DNA from: Ferrithrix thermotolerans DSM 19514 | GTDB taxonomy: Bacteria > Actinomycetota > Acidimicrobiia > Acidimicrobiales > Ilumatobacteraceae | Reading direction: 5' to 3' | DNA length: 35,864 bases | NCBI GenBank assembly: GCA_945862025.1 | Contig: CAMAWU010000008.1 | Location: forward strand, 1-35,864 | Shown here: positions 7,154 to 15,938 of the stretch, one piece after another | How positions within the stretch are numbered: position 1 is the stretch's first letter | Layout of the letters: each line of letters opens with the position of its first letter | The notes under the pieces: generated by a model | Databases searched by the model: none | What the model was told of the DNA's origin: nothing | The model's input: only the letters and a program-made list of their open reading frames with translations | Made by a program: the position numbers and the translations under genes

Positions 7154-9502
7154 ATGTCAAGAATCTCAAAGCTTTACGAACCGATGCGCGAGAACGTGAT
7201 CACACAATTTTTGATCGCTAATATAATTTTTGCGTTGCTATTTCGATTGTGTGAATTAAACCTCATAGATGTTGTTCAAATTTTGTTTGTAGTCAATGTG
7301 CAAATTGTTCTTGGTGGACTCACCTGGATGAATTTTCGACGGGGTAAGAGTATTCCGTTGGCCGAATTTGTCGGCATGGGTGGCGCAATTGGATTCGGAC
7401 TCGCAATATTGTCAAGCCAGATTTTTCGCACAATCTTGCCACAATCAGTTGCTTGGTTAATTTTGCCCGCACTTGTTTCTGTTATTTGTCGGATTCAAGG
7501 CTCAAGATCAATCAAAGAAGTTGCTGCCGACATTGGTTACGACGCTGACACTGGAGTCATCTTTGCTGCAACACTAATTGCGCTCAGCACTTCTTGGTAC
7601 TGGTTGATAAGCACAGCGGTTTCTGTACTTTTGTGGGCTATTTTCTTTCGTTTACGCCAACACCGAACGTCGAGCAGTTTCTTTAAATCCAAGAGCCATA
7701 TCGCTCTGCTGATCTCTGCATTAATAATTTCAATTCGCGCGTTGAAGCATCTCTCGTTATTAGATCAAATTCGTAATCCTCTGTGGTGGAATTTGCGTTT
7801 TGGAGTGTTGCAGGATCCTGATCAAATTTTCTACGAGTCAATGGTTAATTCAACTCGTTTGTTAGGCAACCAAGGCAACATCTTTTTTACTGGACTCAAC
7901 TTTTATTACCACTGGTTCAGTTATGCATGGGAGAGCACTCTTAGTTCGCTGAACGAAACACAACCTTTCGTAATAACTGCCATTGCTGGACCTGCAATCG
8001 TTTTGCTTGTTTTGCTCTGTCTGGTGTGCACAGTCGCCAAAAGAATTTCATCCAATGCGCTTAGCGGTCCAGCAGCGGTTTTGGTCGTCTCGATGATGTG
8101 CGCGGGACCAATACCGTTCCTGCGTGTTTTACACCCATACTCCTTTTCTTTCAACTTTAGTTTGATATTTCTTTACGCGATATTGGTCGTGTTGTTTACA
8201 AATACTGAAATCAAGACTGCACATTTATTCTTTATTTTATTTTATTTATGTGTTTGTCTTTTTGGAAGCAAGGTTTCGTTCGTCCCAATCTTGGTTATCG
8301 GCTCGTTTTGCAATGTCCTGTGGTCGCTAAAAACTGCTCAAAGAGTTACACAGGCAGCAGCGGTATTCGGTGCGTCAATCTTGGCTACTGTTGCTTGTTT
8401 CTCAACGATGTACAGTCTCAGCAGTAATTCTGGCTCGAACTATCATCTTTCATTTGCTGACATTTTGTGGCAAAAAGCGAATATCGAACAACAACTTCCC
8501 ATTTATATTGTTTTAGTCTCGTTTGTATTCGTAACTACGATTCTGATTCTTCCGACATTAGGAGTTTTTCTAACGAGAAGCGTTTTTCAAATTGAACGAC
8601 AACCAGGAATTGTTGTTGCAGTTTCGGCAGGAGTCTCTGGATTAATTCTCGGTTTCCTGCTGTCTGATCCGGCGGAATCAAACGCATATTTCATTCAGGC
8701 TGGATTAGCACTTTTGGTTCCGATTTCTGTTGCGATTGCTTTACATAGATTCAACTTAAATAACTTTCGGACTCAGATATTCTTCGTCGTTTCATTTTTC
8801 TTCAGTGTCGAAGGTGCGCGATTGTGGCCACGTACATATCGCGGGATAACTGGTGAGGGTTTAAGTCCATTTATTAAAACATCGTTAACGATGGGAATAC
8901 CAACTTTAATTCCAATCTTTTGTTTCGTGTTAGTGCGTTACTTACCTCAGTTAAGGTTTGCGGTTAAATCAACGCAGTTTTTGGTGATTTTATTAATCGT
9001 GTCTTCTGCTGGTTCGTATTATGCCAACGCTGGTGAGTTTTTCAATAAAGGGGTATGGGCGGCTAACAATGTCCAATTCGCCAACGCAGATGTGATCAGC
9101 GGATCGCCTGCGTACAGAAACCTGTTGTTGTGGTTACGAAATAATTCGGAGTTGTCTGATCTCGTGGCGACTAATAGATATTGCTCGGTGTCAACAGATC
9201 TGCCATCAGAGTGTCAGGCTTTATGGAATCTAACCTCAGCGATAAGCGGTCGACGAATGCTTAGCGAGGGTGTATGGACAATTGTTACCATTTCTGGTCT
9301 TGAGTCAGAACTCGCAACGCGTGTTGACCTTGTCGATAGCTTTGTCGATCAGCCCTCTTTGCAGAATCGCTCTGCTTTGCTTGATTACGGTGTTCGTTGG
9401 GTGGTGGCTGATTTTGCAGTTGCAAAGAATCGTAATTGGGGAGAGTTCGCTGAAGTGCGCTTCGAAAATAAGGCTGGCGCAATTCTTGAGCTTGTGCAGT
9501 AG
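7154..9502 (+). CDS. Polytopic membrane protein, GT-C glycosyltransferase-like (second of a tandem pair)
   Basis: A paralog of the preceding gene, about 782 residues, with the same order of hydrophobic segments. It conserves NPLWWNLRFG, DPDQIFYESMVNSTRLLG, FYYHWFSYAW, MMCAGPIPFLRVLHPYSF and the C-terminal YRNLLLWLRNNS...ATNRYCS...VVADFAV domain. I chose the ATG at 7154, one base after the upstream stop codon. A GTG at 7139 in the same frame would add five residues and overlap the upstream gene by 14 bp. The two proteins may act as a heteromeric pair or on related lipid-linked sugars. Conservation of the acidic and YHW loop in both copies argues that both are functional. Exact function unknown. 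Confidence 0.65.
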   Translation: MSRISKLYEPMRENVITQFLIANIIFALLFRLCELNLIDVVQILFVVNVQIVLGGLTWMNFRRGKSIPLAEFVGMGGAIGFGLAILSSQIFRTILPQSVAWLILPALVSVICRIQGSRSIKEVAADIGYDADTGVIFAATLIALSTSWYWLISTAVSVLLWAIFFRLRQHRTSSSFFKSKSHIALLISALIISIRALKHLSLLDQIRNPLWWNLRFGVLQDPDQIFYESMVNSTRLLGNQGNIFFTGLNFYYHWFSYAWESTLSSLNETQPFVITAIAGPAIVLLVLLCLVCTVAKRISSNALSGPAAVLVVSMMCAGPIPFLRVLHPYSFSFNFSLIFLYAILVVLFTNTEIKTAHLFFILFYLCVCLFGSKVSFVPILVIGSFCNVLWSLKTAQRVTQAAAVFGASILATVACFSTMYSLSSNSGSNYHLSFADILWQKANIEQQLPIYIVLVSFVFVTTILILPTLGVFLTRSVFQIERQPGIVVAVSAGVSGLILGFLLSDPAESNAYFIQAGLALLVPISVAIALHRFNLNNFRTQIFFVVSFFFSVEGARLWPRTYRGITGEGLSPFIKTSLTMGIPTLIPIFCFVLVRYLPQLRFAVKSTQFLVILLIVSSAGSYYANAGEFFNKGVWAANNVQFANADVISGSPAYRNLLLWLRNNSELSDLVATNRYCSVSTDLPSECQALWNLTSAISGRRMLSEGVWTIVTISGLESELATRVDLVDSFVDQPSLQNRSALLDYGVRWVVADFAVAKNRNWGEFAEVRFENKAGAILELVQ
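9371..9420 (+). repeat. Near-identical 50-bp coding block, copy 2
   Basis: Second copy of the 7012-7061 block, 47/50 identical, in the same position of the paralogous C-terminal domain. Consistent with recent gene conversion or very strong local constraint. Confidence 0.8.
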
Positions 9503-9517
9503 AGAGGCTTTTTAGAT

Positions 9518-10798
9518 TTAAGGATGCAAGCCACGCATACGATGCGAATCAGCAATCGTCTTTACTCCTAATACTGATGCCGCCAATCGATAAGGAATTT
9601 TATTTTCGGTCGAAAATGAGTGAAGCCGATTAAACGCTCCTTGCATCAGCGATATCACTTTTTCGTTGACCTCGTCTTCGTTCCAACTTAAGTGTGCGAA
9701 GTTTTGGCATTGCTCTAAATAGCTACAGGTGACTCCACCTGCGTTGGCATAAACATCTGGCACGACAATAATGTTGCGACTTTGTAAAACTTTGTCAGCC
9801 TTAGGCGTCAATGGACCATTTGCCCCCTCGACAACAAGTCGAGCTTTAATCTGGTTGGCGATAAGTTCATCAACGGCATCACCGAGAGCGCAGGGCATAA
9901 GAATGTCGCAATCTGCCGCGAAAATGCTCGATGCACCCGCGAGCCCATTGCCTATCAAGTCACCTGCACCAGTTTCAATCACACTTTTTGCGCCTTCGCG
10001 AATTTTAGAATCAACTTGTGCGATATCTATTCCGTTTGAATTATGAATTGAACCACCAACATCGGCGAGAGCAACAATTTTCGCTCCACGCGCATCGGCC
10101 AATCTCGCTGCCCAAGCGCCAACTTGACCGTATCCTTGAATCGCAATTCGTGAGCCGCTGAGGGACATTCCAATTTTTCCGCATGCTAGAGAAGCGGCTT
10201 CGACAACGCCTCGACCTGTAGCCGATTCGCGGCCAAGTGATCCACCAAGTTCAATCGGTTTACCTGTTACAACTCCTGGAACAATATGTCCGACACTGGC
10301 GGAGTATTGGTCAAGAATCCATGCCATTACTTGAGAATTCGTTCCTACATCCGGCGCCGGGACATCTTTGTCTGGTCCAAGAAAAGGAATCAACTCCGAA
10401 ACATAACGTCGTGTAATTCGTTCAAGTTCGCCAATAGACAAAACTTTCGGATCAATTGCGATGCCACCTTTCGCGCCGCCAAGGGGCAGGTTCATGATTG
10501 CGGTTTTCAGCGACATGCCAATTGCAAGTGCTACAACTTCATCACGAGTTACTCCTGGGTGATAGCGAATTCCGCCTTTGGCAGGCCCCCGAGTTGTGTT
10601 GTGGTGCACTCTCCAGCCAACAAGGTGATCACGATTTCCATCGTCGCGTCGAAACGGAATTGAAACTTCCAGTACACGTCGCGGAGCAATAATCGTTTCG
10701 ATCAATCCGTCCTCAAGCCCGAGCCATTCACCAGCCTGACGCACTCTAAATTCTGCAGAGTCAAGTGATAATTCTTTAGCGATCTTTTTTGTGCTCAT
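9518..10798 (-). CDS. gdhA: Glutamate dehydrogenase (Glu/Leu/Phe/Val dehydrogenase family)
   Basis: Interconverts glutamate and 2-oxoglutarate plus ammonia with NAD(P)+ in the cytoplasm. From the ATG at 10798 the protein is 426 residues, typical of the small hexameric class. Visible residues are the substrate-binding RGPAKGGIRYHP (70-81), Lys in MSLKTA (98), the catalytic Lys in LPLGGAKGG (110), PDKDVPAPDVGTN with catalytic Asp near 150, and a Rossmann loop GYGQVG (222-227). The open frame extends 30 codons upstream, but that extension has no family character and would overlap the preceding gene. It lies 55 bp downstream of the GGDEF-EAL gene on the same strand. Cofactor preference cannot be read with certainty. 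Specificity for glutamate over leucine or phenylalanine is supported by length and motifs but not proven. Confidence 0.9.
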   Translation of the reverse strand: MSTKKIAKELSLDSAEFRVRQAGEWLGLEDGLIETIIAPRRVLEVSIPFRRDDGNRDHLVGWRVHHNTTRGPAKGGIRYHPGVTRDEVVALAIGMSLKTAIMNLPLGGAKGGIAIDPKVLSIGELERITRRYVSELIPFLGPDKDVPAPDVGTNSQVMAWILDQYSASVGHIVPGVVTGKPIELGGSLGRESATGRGVVEAASLACGKIGMSLSGSRIAIQGYGQVGAWAARLADARGAKIVALADVGGSIHNSNGIDIAQVDSKIREGAKSVIETGAGDLIGNGLAGASSIFAADCDILMPCALGDAVDELIANQIKARLVVEGANGPLTPKADKVLQSRNIIVVPDVYANAGGVTCSYLEQCQNFAHLSWNEDEVNEKVISLMQGAFNRLHSFSTENKIPYRLAASVLGVKTIADSHRMRGLHP

Positions 10799-10853
10799 AC
10801 ATTGAAGCCTGCCACATCTCCTAACTTTGGTAATTGGCAATAGGAAACGCCAA

Positions 10854-13046
10854 CTAGTTAACGGGGCGAAGGCGCGGCCATTTTCCAATTTTACTTAAAC
10901 CAATAAGCGTTTGAGCCATATCGTGAGGTTCAACAGGATGGCTAATCAAATATCCCTGTGCTTGGCTACATTGCAAATCGCCAAGTGCGTGCAGTTGCTG
11001 GACAGTTTCAACGCCTTCGGCAACGACATCCAAACCAAGCGATTGCGCCATCACAATTATTGTTTTGACGAGAGTTCGCGCACTGTTATCGATTGCCAAA
11101 CTACTCACGAAAGATTTATCAATCTTTAATCGATGAATTGGGAATCGTTGCAGAAAAGATAAAGACGAATAGCCTGTTCCGAAATCGTCAATCGCAATAC
11201 GAACCCCAAGCGATGATAACTCTCGAAGAGTTTTGAGTGCTTGATCCGGCTGAGTAATCATCATGCTTTCAGTGACTTCAAGCCAAAGTTGTTCGGCTGG
11301 CATATTTGAGCGAGTTAGAGCCTCGTTGACAACGGCGACGAAATTTGGATCATGTAATTGGCGTGATGAGACGTTCACCGACATTGTTGCATCAGGTGCA
11401 CAAATTTCTTCGGTGATCCAATTTCGTAAATGAATCAGTGCCTCTAACAGTGCCCAGCCACCAATAGGAACAATTATTCCTGTGTCTTCGGCTATTGGGA
11501 TAAATTCGGTGGGTGGAACTACTGTTCCGTCTTGCGTTGTCCAGCGCATCAATGCTTCAAACCCAGTCACATCACCCAAATCAATGTCAATTATTGGTTG
11601 ATGCACAAGTCGTAACTCGCGGCGTTCTAGCGCGCGATAGAGCGCAGTCTCAGTCGCCAGCCGCTGCTTGGCACGTTGATGCATTAACTCATCAAAAATG
11701 GCAACACAGTTTCGGCCTGCATCTTTAGCCCAATATTTGGCGGTGTCAGCGTTGCTCAAAAGATCGGCGCTCGATCTCGTTTGAGTGGGGCGGTACGTTG
11801 CCACTCCGATGCTGGCAGAAATTAAAACATCGCCGTGACTCAATGTGAATGGAGTTAGCAATTGCGCAAGAATTTGGTCTGCTAAAACGACTGAGTCAAT
11901 GGCAGTTTTGGTCTTCACATCAAGAACTACGAACTCGTCTCCAAAAAGTCTCCCAACTAGTCCGCGATCAGCTATTGACGCGCTAATGCGTCGCGCGATC
12001 GCGATTAATAACTCATCTCCGATCGAATGTCCATGGCTCTCATTAATATTCTTGAAACGATCAATATCAATTATTAAGACCGTCGGCAGGCAACCGGTTG
12101 CCGAAGAGACTTCAATAGCAACAGATAACTGTTCGAGAATTAGAGATCGATTCGCGAGGTTAGTAAGTTCGTCTAATTTGCTTGCGTTGATTAATTCTTT
12201 TTTGTTTGCTGTAAATGATCGAAAAGCGAAAATTATGCGAATGGTGATTGCAGTGAACAATCCAATCAAAGAAACTCTGCTCACTTGAACACTGAAAGAG
12301 TTTGAAGTTTGATCAGGGGTCGTCATTAGATAAATAAGGAACGATGGGACAATTGTTGCAGTAAGTAAAACCACTCGGTTGTAGTTACCTGATCTTGGTT
12401 GCAAAACGATTTTTGAAAAAGGTATTTTTTTATATTTGCTCATCGCAGAAATAATGCACATCAGAATTAATAGCGACACAGAAAAAACAAAGGGAAAATC
12501 AACAGTTTTGGTCGAGAACTGATAAGTACCTGAAAGGTCGATTACCAGTACTGAGTTGCCGATGAGCAGTGATGTCATCAGTGCCGAGACGATCCAAATA
12601 ATAACACCGTGATGACTGATGCTTATCTTTACGGCAAAGGTCAACCAAACCAAAACAACAAAAAAGACAATTATGAGCGGCAGAAAGAAGTTGAAATTTA
12701 TGAAATTGTCAAAAGTCTTAAGGTTCTTACACAAGACGGCGCTCCACAGAAAAAACCAGGCGGCAATTGCGACCAAGATAGCGTCCGACATGTATTCAAC
12801 GATCTGTGCTTTGTTTGCCCAGTGGACATTCCGCAGAACTGTAATTAGTAAGAGAAAATGAATTCCAAAGAAAATCGCAGTAAGTAAAAACTGCACCATT
12901 TCATTGATCTCAGATGGGGCCGAAACGATGTAGGCAGGTGTGGTTGCGAGACATCCAATGCCAAACAAGCTAATAATCGAACGAGAGACTACAGATCCTC
13001 GATTATCAACAGTCTCAGACATCATAAAAACGGTACTACATAGCAT
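10854..13046 (-). CDS. Membrane GGDEF-EAL protein, probable c-di-GMP phosphodiesterase with degenerate GGDEF
   Basis: About 730 residues. An N-terminal sensor with about eight hydrophobic segments (residues 20-275) is followed by a GGDEF domain (285-455) and an EAL domain (465-715). The EAL domain keeps the phosphodiesterase residues: FEALMRW (EAL 496-498), SVNVSSRQL, EVTESM, IDDFGTGYSSL and VVAEGVET. The GGDEF signature reads FGDEF (368-372, in GRLFGDEF), so the first glycine is replaced by Phe, and no RxxD inhibitory site is seen just upstream. The cyclase domain is therefore probably inactive or regulatory, for instance binding GTP. The net activity predicted is hydrolysis of c-di-GMP. The membrane sensor does not match a named family that I recognise. 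The start at 13046 is uncertain; ATGs at codons 8-9 are alternatives. Divergent from phoH, with 40 bp between them. Confidence 0.87.
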   Translation of the reverse strand: MLCSTVFMMSETVDNRGSVVSRSIISLFGIGCLATTPAYIVSAPSEINEMVQFLLTAIFFGIHFLLLITVLRNVHWANKAQIVEYMSDAILVAIAAWFFLWSAVLCKNLKTFDNFINFNFFLPLIIVFFVVLVWLTFAVKISISHHGVIIWIVSALMTSLLIGNSVLVIDLSGTYQFSTKTVDFPFVFSVSLLILMCIISAMSKYKKIPFSKIVLQPRSGNYNRVVLLTATIVPSFLIYLMTTPDQTSNSFSVQVSRVSLIGLFTAITIRIIFAFRSFTANKKELINASKLDELTNLANRSLILEQLSVAIEVSSATGCLPTVLIIDIDRFKNINESHGHSIGDELLIAIARRISASIADRGLVGRLFGDEFVVLDVKTKTAIDSVVLADQILAQLLTPFTLSHGDVLISASIGVATYRPTQTRSSADLLSNADTAKYWAKDAGRNCVAIFDELMHQRAKQRLATETALYRALERRELRLVHQPIIDIDLGDVTGFEALMRWTTQDGTVVPPTEFIPIAEDTGIIVPIGGWALLEALIHLRNWITEEICAPDATMSVNVSSRQLHDPNFVAVVNEALTRSNMPAEQLWLEVTESMMITQPDQALKTLRELSSLGVRIAIDDFGTGYSSLSFLQRFPIHRLKIDKSFVSSLAIDNSARTLVKTIIVMAQSLGLDVVAEGVETVQQLHALGDLQCSQAQGYLISHPVEPHDMAQTLIGLSKIGKWPRLRPVN

Positions 13047-13086
13047 TAAAGAAGGATCTTCTTTATTAGATAGTGTTTACATCTAG

Positions 13087-14058
13087 ATGAGCGTTTCTGA
13101 AGCCGTAGCGACGGTGGTTGTTCCAGGTTCGCATTTGATGGCAGGCATGCTGGGCGAGCGTGACGCTAATTTGCGTCTAATAGAAAAAGCCTTTCCATCA
13201 ACGCAGATAACGGTTCGGGGGAACGAAGTCTCGATCTCAGGGCAAGAAAGTGAATTGGTTCGACGGTTGTTTGAAGAACTTGGCGGGCTATTGCAAAGTG
13301 GTGAGAATCTTGATCTTGTGGTCGTGTCACGAAGTATCGACATGGTTCGATCAAATCAGAATCCCACTTCGGTTTTAACAGAAGATATTGTCCGTCTAAG
13401 TCATGGTCGGCCAGTGCGAGCGAAAACTTCTGGTCAGAAGCGTTATGTAGATGCAATCCGGGAAAATGTAATCACATTTGGTCTCGGTCCTGCAGGAACC
13501 GGTAAGAGTTGGTTGGCAATTGCAATGGCAGTTCAGGCGCTTCAGACCAAAGCAGTGCAGAAGATTATTCTCACGCGACCCGCAGTTGAAGCAGGCGAGC
13601 GACTTGGGTTTCTGCCCGGCGATTTGATGGCCAAACTTGATCCGTATTTGCGACCTCTTTACGATGCGCTACATGACATGGTTGGGGCTGAAGGCGCATT
13701 GAAACTTGCTGAAAAGCAAATTGTTGAAGTGGCGCCTCTTGCGTATATGCGCGGTCGAACGCTTAATAATAGTTTTATAATCTTGGACGAAGCACAAAAT
13801 GCAACTCCCGAGCAAATCAAAATGTTTTTAACACGAATTGGTTTTGGGTCAAAAGTTGTCGTTACTGGTGACACGACACAGGTTGATATTCCTGATAATC
13901 GTAGCGGGCTGGTCGGTTTAGAAAATATCCTCCAAGGTATTGATGGCTTGACTTTTGTGCATTTGGATGTTCGCGATGTTGTAAGACACCGAATTGTTTC
14001 CGACATTGTTGCCGCATATGAAAGCAAACTCGGCAACACGGCTAATAATCGTGCCTGA
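13087..14058 (+). CDS. phoH: PhoH-family ATPase
   Basis: A PhoH-like P-loop ATPase of 323 residues, with an N-terminal PhoH-associated region and the ATPase core from about residue 110. Walker A is GPAGTGKS (134-141) and Walker B is IILDEAQNAT (231-240). A downstream sensor strand reads VVVTGDTTQVD. Proteins of this family are linked to RNA metabolism, and in many bacteria the gene sits just before ybeY, as here. It overlaps ybeY by 8 bp and heads the phoH-ybeY-corC operon. Unlike several neighbours, it has no TAnnnT hexamer 6-7 nt before its ATG. TAGTGT at 13071-13076 would imply a short leader. No Shine-Dalgarno sequence is evident. Confidence 0.92.
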   Translation: MSVSEAVATVVVPGSHLMAGMLGERDANLRLIEKAFPSTQITVRGNEVSISGQESELVRRLFEELGGLLQSGENLDLVVVSRSIDMVRSNQNPTSVLTEDIVRLSHGRPVRAKTSGQKRYVDAIRENVITFGLGPAGTGKSWLAIAMAVQALQTKAVQKIILTRPAVEAGERLGFLPGDLMAKLDPYLRPLYDALHDMVGAEGALKLAEKQIVEVAPLAYMRGRTLNNSFIILDEAQNATPEQIKMFLTRIGFGSKVVVTGDTTQVDIPDNRSGLVGLENILQGIDGLTFVHLDVRDVVRHRIVSDIVAAYESKLGNTANNRA

Positions 14059-14644
14059 GCCTCACATAAAACGCACTGGTCCGCGGAAAGTCGGTGGTGA
14101 GGGCGAGATTGAAATTTTCTGTGCTGATGAACAATCTGATTGCTCAATTGATGTTTTGAAATGCCGTCAATTGGCGGAAGAAATTCTGCGCGCACAAGGT
14201 GTCCGCGGTTCAGTTGAACTAACACTCATGTTCGTTCCTGAATCGACGATTGCAGGGCTGAACGAACAGTACATGAATAAGGCTGGCTCAACAGATGTTT
14301 TGGCCTTCCCACTAGACGTAGTTGAGGCTATGCACTCTCCTGGTCCGTCTGCCATCTCTCGTGGGCCAGAGCGACCGTCACTTGACCTAAGCGATTTGCC
14401 TATTCTGCTTGGTGACGTGATTGTCTGCCCTGCAGTCGCTAATCGTCAAGCACAACAGCACGCTGGAAATTTTGAAGACGAAATTGCGTTATTGATTTGC
14501 CATGGAGTGTTGCACGTACTTGGGTTTGACCACGACACTGAAGAAAAAGCCAACATCATGCAGAGCCGTGAGCGGGAGTTACTTGAGATTCATCATTGGC
14601 AAGCCACGATGCCCGAATCATTCCGCAAGGTGTACGAATTGTGA
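14051..14644 (+). CDS. ybeY: YbeY endoribonuclease / rRNA maturation factor
   Basis: A zinc-dependent single-strand endoribonuclease involved in 16S rRNA maturation and ribosome quality control. The metal site is visible as HGVLHVLGFDH, with His 151, 155 and 161 of a 198-residue protein. It is preceded by NEQYMNKAGSTDVLAFP, the other conserved YbeY block. I chose the GTG at 14051, which overlaps the phoH stop codon by 8 bp. The open frame reaches further upstream, but only into phoH coding sequence. An insert of about 20 residues (roughly 92-112, rich in Pro and Ser) follows the LAFP block. The 3' end overlaps the CorC-type gene by 4 bp (GTGA), so the three genes are translationally coupled. 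Confidence 0.92.
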   Translation: MPEPHIKRTGPRKVGGEGEIEIFCADEQSDCSIDVLKCRQLAEEILRAQGVRGSVELTLMFVPESTIAGLNEQYMNKAGSTDVLAFPLDVVEAMHSPGPSAISRGPERPSLDLSDLPILLGDVIVCPAVANRQAQQHAGNFEDEIALLICHGVLHVLGFDHDTEEKANIMQSRERELLEIHHWQATMPESFRKVYEL

Positions 14645-15918
14645 TTTACTCGACGGCGCCTACGAATAGTGATGTTTGGATGCTTGTAATTATTTGCGGT
14701 CTTCTCGTAGGTCTCACTTTCTTGTCATTGGCAGAGATGAGCCTGTCTCGAATCACTAAACAAAAGGCGCAAGCACTTGTTGAGCAAAATGCCAAGAGTG
14801 CGAAAATGATTCTTAAACTTGCCGCTGAACCAACGCGATGGGTTAACCCGCTGTTGTTGACAGTGAATATATTTCAAACAGTTCAAGCAACTCTAACTGG
14901 CGTAGTCGCCGGACGACTTTTTGGTGCCGCCGGAGTAATCGTTGGGGTGGCATTAAACGTAATTATTTTCTTCGTACTCGCGGAGGCAGTGCCAAAGACT
15001 TACGGTTTGCTTCATCCAGTCCGCGGTGCAACTATTACTGCCAGACCTGTGACAGCGATAGTTGGATTTTTGCCACTTCAAATGATGTCGCGTTGGTTGA
15101 TCAAACTCACAAATGTAATTGTTGGCGGTAAGGGACTAGCAGCCGGTCCATTTATCAGCGAGCAAGAGTTTCTTGGAATAGTGGAGGCCGCAGCACAGGA
15201 CTCAGTTATCGAGCATGAAGAGCGTGAATTAATAGAATCTGTCATCGAGTTTGGTGACACAATTGTTCGTGAGATCATGATTCCTCGACCGGATATTGTG
15301 ACGATTAATGACGATCTCACCGTGTCAAATGCATTAGACATAATTGTTGATAATCAGTTGAGTCGGCTTCCTGTTTTGCGAGCGGATGATGATGACCAAG
15401 ATGACCTAGTCGGCGTTGTTTTTGCAAAAGATTTATTCGCAGCAGACCGATCAGGACGCGGGAGCGAATCTATAAAAAATTTGCTACACAATGTAGAGGT
15501 GGTTCCTGAAACGAAACTTGTTTCAGATTTGATGCGTCAGATGCAGGCAGAAAAATTTCATCTTGCGATGGTTGCCGATGAATACGGACTATTGGCTGGT
15601 CTCGTGACGCTGGAGGATTGCTTAGAGGAGTTGGTTGGTGAAATCGGGGATGAACATGATGAAGATGATCTTTCAGTGCAACGTCAAGCCAATGGTGATT
15701 GGTTGGTGATTGGTGTAACAACAATTAACCGACTCAACGAAGTTCTTGATTTCAAAATTAGTGAAGACGAGTATGACACTGTTGGTGGACTTGTTTTCGG
15801 TTTATTGGGTCACGTGCCTGAAGTTGATGAATTCATTGTGCACGATAAATTACGCTTCAGCGTTGAAGAACTTGACGGACGACGAATTCAGACAGTGCGA
15901 ATTTCAGCGCATCACTAG
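14641..15918 (+). CDS. CNNM/CorC-type transporter-like protein with CBS domains
   Basis: About 425 residues in the order DUF21/CNNM membrane domain (roughly 10-180), paired CBS domains (about 200-320) and a C-terminal CorC/HlyC domain (about 335-420). The CBS start is marked by IMIPRPDIVTI and the link region by GLLAGLVTLEDCLEELVGEIGDEHDE, which is strongly diagnostic. The family (also called HlyC/CorC or MpfA-like) is implicated in Mg2+ and other divalent-cation export, with nucleotide sensing by the CBS pair. The GTG at 14641 forms GTGA with the ybeY stop and begins just before the first membrane segment. The position after phoH-ybeY is conserved in many bacteria. Ion specificity cannot be assigned. 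Confidence 0.88.
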   Translation: MIYSTAPTNSDVWMLVIICGLLVGLTFLSLAEMSLSRITKQKAQALVEQNAKSAKMILKLAAEPTRWVNPLLLTVNIFQTVQATLTGVVAGRLFGAAGVIVGVALNVIIFFVLAEAVPKTYGLLHPVRGATITARPVTAIVGFLPLQMMSRWLIKLTNVIVGGKGLAAGPFISEQEFLGIVEAAAQDSVIEHEERELIESVIEFGDTIVREIMIPRPDIVTINDDLTVSNALDIIVDNQLSRLPVLRADDDDQDDLVGVVFAKDLFAADRSGRGSESIKNLLHNVEVVPETKLVSDLMRQMQAEKFHLAMVADEYGLLAGLVTLEDCLEELVGEIGDEHDEDDLSVQRQANGDWLVIGVTTINRLNEVLDFKISEDEYDTVGGLVFGLLGHVPEVDEFIVHDKLRFSVEELDGRRIQTVRISAHH

Positions 15919-15925
15919 TCGCGGT

Positions 15926-15931
15926 TAGTCT
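15926..15931 (+). promoter_or_regulatory. Candidate -10 element for leaderless transcription of the SDR gene
   Basis: TAGTCT ends 7 nt before the ATG at 15939, inside the 20-bp gap after the CorC-type gene. No Shine-Dalgarno sequence is seen. It suggests the SDR has its own promoter rather than belonging to the phoH operon. Confidence 0.45.
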
Positions 15932-15938
15932 TTAAATT

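Noticed and set aside
13659-14225. Minus-strand frame of 188 codons
   Set aside because: It is antisense to phoH and ybeY, both of which carry clear catalytic motifs. The translation is low in family character.
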